NCBI RefSeq assembly: GCF_000003605.2
Contig: NW_003131853.1
Coordinates: 358,328 to 422,327, forward strand
From: Saccoglossus kowalevskii
Lineage: Eukaryota; Hemichordata; Enteropneusta; Harrimaniidae
Reading direction: 5' to 3'
Length of the DNA stretch: 64,000 nt
Under the pieces are notes generated by a model. It made no database searches. It was given only the letters and a program-made list of their open reading frames with translations, and was not told the origin of the DNA. Shown one piece after another: positions 49,201 to 64,000 of this stretch. Each line of letters opens with the position of its first letter. Within the stretch, counting starts at the first letter, position 1. The position numbers and the translations under genes are program-made.

Positions 49201-52191
49201 GGTCCGCGCACCTCAGGTGAACTGGGTTTGTCAACTAAATTGTCAATTGTTTTTGCTGGCTGAAGGGCGGTGCATGCTTGGTGCGTGCTGTCAATCCTCA
49301 AGCGAATTTGACTTTGGGTAGTATTAACGTGAGAACTATTAACATTTTTTCCACAGGGGGAATACATTGCACCTGAAAAGATCGAAAATGTGTATACAAG
49401 AAGCCAATTTATTGCTCAAATATTTGTACATGGTGACAGCTTGCAGGTTGGTATATTCAGTTATTTTATTTAATTTCAAATGTTAGTTTCGCGTTCCTTG
49501 ATTTCAAAACAACAGACACTCAGTACGGTTTGGCTTAACCAGTCGTTAGTTTTGCATTCCTATCGCACATTTACTAGTATTAATGTCACGTATTCATCGC
49601 ATTGGTGTTGCGTACTCATCGCATTGCATGGTGTTACGTATTCATCACATTGGGTCGCGTATTCATTATTTTGGTGTCCCGTATTTATTGTATTGGTATC
49701 GCGTATTCATCGCATTGGTGTCACATATTCATCGCATTGGTATCACGTACTCATCGTATAGGTATCGCGTACTCATCGTATTGGTGTCGCGTACTCATCG
49801 TATTTGTGTCGCGTATTCACCGCATTGGTGTCACGTATTCATCACATTGGTGTTGCGTATTCATCGCATTGCATGGTGTTACGTATTCATCACATTGGGT
49901 CGCGTATTCATCGTATTGGTGTCGCGTACTCATCGTATTGGTGTCACGTATTCATCACATTGGTGTTGCGTATTCATCGTATTGGTGTCGCGTACTCATC
50001 GTATTGGTATCGCGTTTTCATCGCATTGGTGTCGCGTACTCATCGTATTGGTATCGCGTATTCATCGCATTGGTATCGCATATTCATCGTATTGGTGTCA
50101 CGTATTCATCGTATTGGTATCGCGTATTCATCGCATTGGTGTCGCGTACTCATCGTATTGGTATCGCGTTTTCATCGCATTGGTGTCGCGTACTCATCGT
50201 ATTGGTATCGCGTATTCATCGCATTGGTGTCACGTATTCATCGCATTGGTGTCACGTATTCATCGCATTGGTGTCGCGTACTCATCGCATTGCATGGTGT
50301 TACTTATTCATCACATTGGGTCGCGTATTCATTATTTTGGTGTCGCGTACTCATCGTATTGGTATCGCGTTTTCATCGCATTTGTATCGCGTATTCATCG
50401 CATTGGTGTCACGTATTCATCGCATTGGTGTCACGTATTCATCGCATTGGTGTCGCGTACTCATCGTATTGGTATCGCGTATTCACCGCATTGGTATCGC
50501 GTATTCATCGCATTGGTGTCACGTATTCATCGCATTGGTGTTGCGTATTCATCGCATTGCATGGTGTTACGTATTCATCACATTGGGTCGCGTATTCATT
50601 GTATTGGTGTCGCGTACTCATCGTATTGGTGTCACGTATTCATCACATTGGTGTTGCGTATTCATCGTATTGGTGTCGCGTACTCATCGTATTGGTATCG
50701 CGTATTCATTATTTTGGTGTCGCGTACTCATCGTATTGGTATCGCGTTTTCATCGCATTTGTATCGCGTATTCATCGCATTGGTGTCACGTATTCATCGC
50801 ATTGGTGTCACGTATTCATCGCATTGGTGTCGCGTACTCATCGTATTGGTATCGCGTATTCACCGCATTGGTATCGCGTATTCATCGCATTGGTGTCACG
50901 TATTCATCGCATTCAGTGGTGTCACGTATTCATCGCATTGGTGTCGCGTACTCATCGCATTGCATGGTGTTACTTATTCATCACATTGGGTCGCGTATTC
51001 ATGATTTTGGTGTCGCGTACTCATCGTATTGGTATCGCGTTTTCATCGCATTGGTGTCACGTATTCATCGTATTGGTGTCGCGTACTCATCGTATTGGTG
51101 TCGCGTACTCATCGCATTGGTGTCACGTATTCATCGCATTGGTGTCACGTATTCATCGCATTGGTGTCGCGTACTCATCGTATTGGTATCGCGTATTCAC
51201 CGCATTGGTATCGCATATCCATCGAATTGGTATCGTGTATCCATCACACAGGTGTCGCGCGTATTCATGTAATCGTCGCTTTGGTACCGCGTATTCTTCA
51301 CATTGGTGTCACGTATTCGTCGCATTGGTGTCGCGAACGCACGTAACATATATTTTAGATATATACGTACATTTCGTGTCAATGAAGGTAATGTTCAAGG
51401 CAGTAATAGTGTGCAATTTGTTTTTACTACAGAGATATCTAGTTGCTGTGGTTACTCCAGATCCCGAAAACATATCGTCTTGGGCTCGGTCAAAGGGATT
51501 GACGGGAACACTCGACGACTTCTGCGATAACAAGGTAGTCATACAAGCTAAATTAGTGTTGACGTAAATAATGACTCGAATATATACTAAAACACGTGTT
51601 CATTAATTCATTAATATTTTATTTCATTTTATTTCAGGTAATTAAAGACGCCATTTTGAAGGATATTGTACAACTGGGCAAGTCGTCAGGACTAAAGGGT
51701 TTTGAGCAGGTAATATAAATATTTATTGCGTATGTATAATGTACAATGCACTTGTATTTCAATTATCATTTCAAATGTAAGTATTTTTTATCATATGATT
51801 TAGCGTAAAATAAAAACAAACAAATCAGTATTAAATATTGAAAACGACAAAGTGCGCGTGCGCTTTGAGTTAGCTGTACGTATAAGAAAAACCGGGCGCA
51901 TGCGCACTTTTTTGCCTCATTTCATCGATTTCCTACCACGTAGGTTGTGGCATTAACTTCAGAGTTGATCATACTATTGTGAATTTATAATGTCTTATTT
52001 TACGTGAATGTCCTTTCTTTCTAACACAGGTGAAAGACATATACCTGTCATCGGAACCATTCAGCATTGAAAATGGACTAATGACACCCACATTCAAGAT
52101 GAAGCGACCAGAACTACGCAAACGGTTTGCGCAAAAGATAGAGGAAATGTACGACAACTTGAACTGCTTGCGAGAATCGCACAAATCATAA
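43287..52191 (+). CDS. ACSL: Long-chain acyl-CoA synthetase, ACSL1/5/6 group
   Basis: Exons: 43287-43331, 43698-43812, 44297-44364, 44491-44592, 44798-44897, 45075-45247, 45478-45510, 45681-45732, 45901-45974, 46151-46228, 47050-47184, 47291-47373, 47714-47768, 47919-48014, 48159-48320, 48478-48594, 48936-48989, 49357-49446, 51433-51534, 51638-51709, 52030-52191. All phases agree: 655 residues from the first visible ATG. It activates long-chain fatty acids to acyl-CoA with ATP at ER, mitochondrial or other membranes. Seen: DLNNQS near the start, [28 protein letters not shown]-binding loop [16 protein letters not shown] (split by an intron), [61 protein letters not shown] and [15 protein letters not shown]. 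The usual N-terminal anchor is missing unless the 41.4-kb exon is used. [12 protein letters not shown] has Gly where human ACSL1/5 has Arg. Confidence 0.93.
43541..43574. repeat. Perfect 34-bp palindrome
   Basis: CATAGACCCTCAACAAA is followed immediately by its exact reverse complement, with no spacer. The same short sequence (GGTTTAAT) lies on both sides as a direct repeat. It lies in the first visible ACSL intron. Confidence 0.9.
49148..49170. mobile_element. Solo end of the hAT-like element family
   Basis: CGCTGGCGGATCCAG closely matches the terminal repeat of the element at 36217-36357 (CAGTGGCGGATCCAG in element orientation). It is followed by a G-rich stretch. I found no partner end or target duplication, so this is a remnant at most. 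Confidence 0.4.
49570..51340 (+). repeat. 22-bp minisatellite in an ACSL intron
   Basis: About 80 copies of a unit close to CGCGTATTCATCGCATTGGT plus two bases (GT or AT). Variation is mostly at a few positions (TAC/TAT, GCA/GTA, CGC/CAC). Copies blur after about 51200. A longer composite block containing CATTGCATGGTGTTAC recurs near 49617, 49867, 50287, 50547 and 50957. Three overlapping long forward ORFs (49583-51004, 49602-51272, 49804-51567) are artefacts of the repeat, which has no stop in any forward frame. It lies between ACSL exons 49357-49446 and 51433-51534. Confidence 0.95.
51849..51910. repeat. Short hairpin with GCGCAYGCGC arms
   Basis: AAAGTGCGCGTGCGC (51849-51863) and GCGCATGCGCACTTT (51896-51910) are inverted with one mismatch, across a 32-base loop. 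Each arm contains a palindrome-like GCGCRYGCGC. It lies in the last ACSL intron. Confidence 0.7.
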
Positions 52192-53440
52192 ATTAAACAA
52201 GAAATCGACACCGCGCTTTCGCCGTGCGCGATCTGATTTCACGTTGTGTGATTTGTACATTTCAGCATTCATCTATTTATTCACTAACAAGGCTTTATGA
52301 ACTACTAACAAGTATTTATTAATTTTATTGAAATGCAGTTAAATCATTGTCAAGTAGTCTAACATTCAAAATGACCGTAGAAATTATTGTTCCTTCACTC
52401 TGATGGGGTAACGCAGAGTGTACAACAATTCTCAATTTAGAAGACACATACATACGGAGTGGTCAATAACTCCACTCAAAAACTTATTGTGGTTTTATAT
52501 TTTACAATTGTTTTAAGGATTTATAAGCACACACTCTAAAAGAGATATTAGTATGTGTGATAACTATGCAAATACTGCCTACTTACGATGAAACCGCCAA
52601 TGCGCAATATCGTGAACTGTATTCTATACTAGTAGCTCACTTTGTTGTACATGCGACAGCGAAGGTGAACAATTACATGTAGTACCGCTAGATTTGTTGT
52701 ATTTCACCATTTATAAATTTAAATACAGAATCATAATTCGACATTAATTTGGTATCAACATCTACGTACATGTCAAAGTCTTAGGGTAAAGTAAAGTAAA
52801 GTCAGTACCTGTGTTCTCATTTGCGCATGCATTGACCGTCAAAATAAAACGATGAGGACGTGATTAAAGATATACATTATATGAAATATTTAAATTATTG
52901 CTCCAAAGAAATTATTTTAATATAAAATGTATCACCATGAAGTGGATATACGCATATCTTGTATTTATTTATTTATTTATCAAATCCAATGAACGATATG
53001 GTGGATGTAACCTAGCAACATACAAGCTAGTCTCTGTAATCTTTATACATTCATGTGAATTAGAAACAATCTGAAAGATTGAAATATCGTATATTTTGCA
53101 ATTCTTCGTGTATCACATGCAGCAGACTGCTTACAATTCGACGTAGGTCCCGTTTTCGCCGCATATAAATGCAGAAGCCAGCGAGAAGCGACACACCCAT
53201 ACTGCACCTAGACAACTTAAAATGACTTATGTATTTCTGTATCAGACATGTGTGCTATAGGAAACGGCAATTAAAACAGACTTACTAGCTTGTATTGTCT
53301 ACTTTATTTATAAACTTTTAAACTCATCAAACATATTTTGAATGAAATGAAGTTTGAAATGTTATGAACTGCAATTGTCGCGTATTATCAATTTGATTAT
53401 CAACACAATTGTAACCCTCAGTCAACACACATTGATGACA
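52192..53440. other. Intergenic region between convergent genes
   Basis: This holds the 3' untranslated regions of the ACSL gene (plus) and the EGF/EMI gene (minus). An AATAAA at 52843-52848 is the first on the plus strand after the ACSL stop that I noticed. A small GTAAA run is near 52790. No further ORF is convincing. Confidence 0.6.
53303..53308 (-). terminator. Poly-A signal AATAAA of the EGF/EMI gene
   Basis: AATAAA on the minus strand, about 133 bases after the inferred TGA stop at 53441, a normal distance for a 3' end. Confidence 0.45.
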
Positions 53441-62223
<8,783 letters not shown>

Positions 62224-62269
62224 CTGAAAATAATCGAAAAATGTAATTCATTATAGCATATATTTCGTT

Positions 62270-64000
62270 GTGTGAGAAAGAATTATTTGTATTGATTAAA
62301 AAGTCTTATTTCATTTTTAATGTAGGGATGAAGTATTTACATTAAATGAAGTTTATTTCATTCCTAATGTGATAATGAAGTAGTTAGATTGACCGAAGGC
62401 TTATTTCATTCATAATGTGGTAATGAAGCATTTACATTAAATGAAGCCTTATTTCATTCCTAATATGATAATGAAGTAGTTAGATTGGCCGAAGGCTTAT
62501 TTCATTCGTAATGTGGTAATGAAGTATTTAATTAAATGAAGCCTTATTTCATTCCTAATGTGATAATGAAGTAGTTAGATTGATCGAAGGCTTATTTCAT
62601 TCGTAATGTGGTAATGAAGTATTTACATTAAATGAAGCCTTATTTCATTCCTAATGTGATAATGAAGTAGTTGGATTGACCGAAGGCTTATTTCATTCGT
62701 AATGTGGTAATGAAGTATTTACATTAAATGAAGCCTTATTTCATTCCTAATGTGATAATGAAGTAGTTAGATTGACCGAAGGCTTATTTCATTCGTAATG
62801 TGGTAATGGAGTACATGTATTTACATTAAATGAAGCCTTATTTCATTCCTAATGTGATAATGAAGTAGTTAGATTGGCCAAAGGCTTATTTCATTCATAA
62901 TGTGGTAATGATAAAGTATTTACATTAAATGAAGTCTTATTTCATTCATAATGTGGTAATAAATTATTTTCATTGAATGAAGTCTTATTTCATTCATAAT
63001 GTGGTAATGATAAAGTATTTACATTAAATGAAGTCTTATTTCATTCATAATGTGGCAATAAAGTAGTTACATTAAATAAAGTTTTATTTCATTCATAATG
63101 TGGTAATAAAGTATGTATATTGAATGAAGTCTTATTTCATTCATAATGTGGTAATAAAGTATTTACATTGAATGAAGTCTTATTTCATTCATAATGTGGT
63201 AATGATAAAGTATTTACATTGAATGAAGTCTTATTTCATTCATAATATGGTAATAAAGTATTTACATTAAATGAAGTCTTATTTCATTCATAATGTGGTA
63301 ATATAGTATTTACATTGAATGAAGTCTAATTTCATTCATAATGTGGTAATGATAAAGTATTTACATTAAATGAAGTCTTATTTCATTCATAATGTGGTGA
63401 TATGTATATTGAATGAAATCTTATTTCATTCATAATGTGGTAATAAAGTATTTACATTGAATGAAGTCTTATTTCATTCATAATGTAGTAATGATAAAGT
63501 ATTTACATTGAATGAAGTCTTATTTCATTCATAATGTGGTAATGATAAAGTATTTACATTGAATGAAGTCTTATTTCATTCATAATATGGTAATAAAGTA
63601 TTTACATTAAATGAAGTCTTATTTCATTCATAATGTGGTAATATAGTATTTACATTGAATGAAGTCTAATTTCATTCATAATGTGGTAATGATAAAGTAT
63701 TTACATTAAATGAAGTCTTATTTCATTCATAATGTGGTGATATGTATATTGAATGAAATCTTATTTCATTCATAATGTGGTAATAAAGTATTTACATTGA
63801 ATGAAGTCTTATTTCATTCATAATGTAGTAATGATAAAGTATTTACATTGAATGAAGTCTTATTTCATTCATAATGTGGTAATAAAGTATTTACATTAAA
63901 TGAAGTTTTATTTCATTCATAATGTGGTAATAAAGTATTTACATTAAAATGAAGTTTTATTTCATTCATAATGTGGTAATGAAGTATTTACATTGAATGA
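62270..64000. repeat. 48-51-bp satellite array with hairpin arms
   Basis: About 35 tandem copies of a unit containing TAATGTGGTAATAAAGTATT, TACATTGAATGAAGTC and TTATTTCATTCA; units are 48 bp, or 51 bp with an extra GAT. Each unit contains TGAATGAA and TTCATTCA, which can pair as an 8-bp stem with a seven-base loop. The left part (about 62.33-62.88 kb) alternates two 48-bp variants as a 96-bp higher-order unit; the right part repeats a ~340-bp block. The array runs past the window end and lies in the 5'-most visible intron of the EGF gene. Confidence 0.95.

Noticed and set aside
49583-51567. Three overlapping ORFs of 473-587 codons
   Set aside because: They are readings of a 22-bp repeat in three phases, with intron position fixed by flanking ACSL exons; not a gene.

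Overview
The window looks like nuclear DNA from an intron-rich bilaterian invertebrate, lophotrochozoan or invertebrate deuterostome. The evidence is AT-rich sequence, many short exons with GT-AG introns, metazoan-only domain combinations (DEG/ENaC channel core with LDLa repeats, MID-type TRIMs, calcium-binding EGF arrays), a eukaryotic tRNA-Ile(AAT), and several satellite arrays and miniature transposons. I cannot name the species. There is one 960-base assembly gap (32346-33305).

Layout. 1-14979: no gene I can support; it holds a degenerate ~30-bp tandem repeat (about 5.74-6.29 kb) and a probable tRNA-derived SINE remnant near 3.2 kb. 14980-37884 (+): a DEG/ENaC-type sodium channel of about 955 residues, reconstructed from 21 phase-consistent exons, with nine LDL-receptor class A modules inserted where such channels normally carry the finger region. 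25418-17128 (-): two tandem, complete RING/B-box/coiled-coil/COS/FN3/SPRY genes (MID1-like TRIMs, 686 and 678 aa), nested antisense in the channel intron between LDLa modules 3 and 4. Other channel introns hold an internally deleted Tc1-like transposon, a hAT-like MITE with target-site duplication, and an intact antisense tRNA-Ile gene.

37885-43286 is intergenic with scattered repeats; a possible membrane-anchor exon of the next gene lies at about 41.4 kb. 43287-52191 (+): a long-chain acyl-CoA synthetase of the ACSL1/5/6 group, 21 coding exons, 655 aa from the first visible ATG. One of its introns is mostly a 22-bp minisatellite (about 49.57-51.34 kb) that is open in all three forward frames. 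62223-53441 (-): an extracellular protein with 18 EGF-like modules and a C-terminal EMI-like module; its start exon lies beyond the window. The ACSL and EGF genes converge, leaving about 1.25 kb between their stop codons. From about 62.27 kb to the window end runs a 48-51-bp satellite with hairpin-forming arms and two kinds of higher-order structure, inside the first intron of the EGF gene.

These genes share no evident pathway: membrane channel, E3 ligases, lipid activation and extracellular matrix or adhesion. The most unusual items are the LDLa-array channel with its nested TRIM pair, and the repeat arrays.
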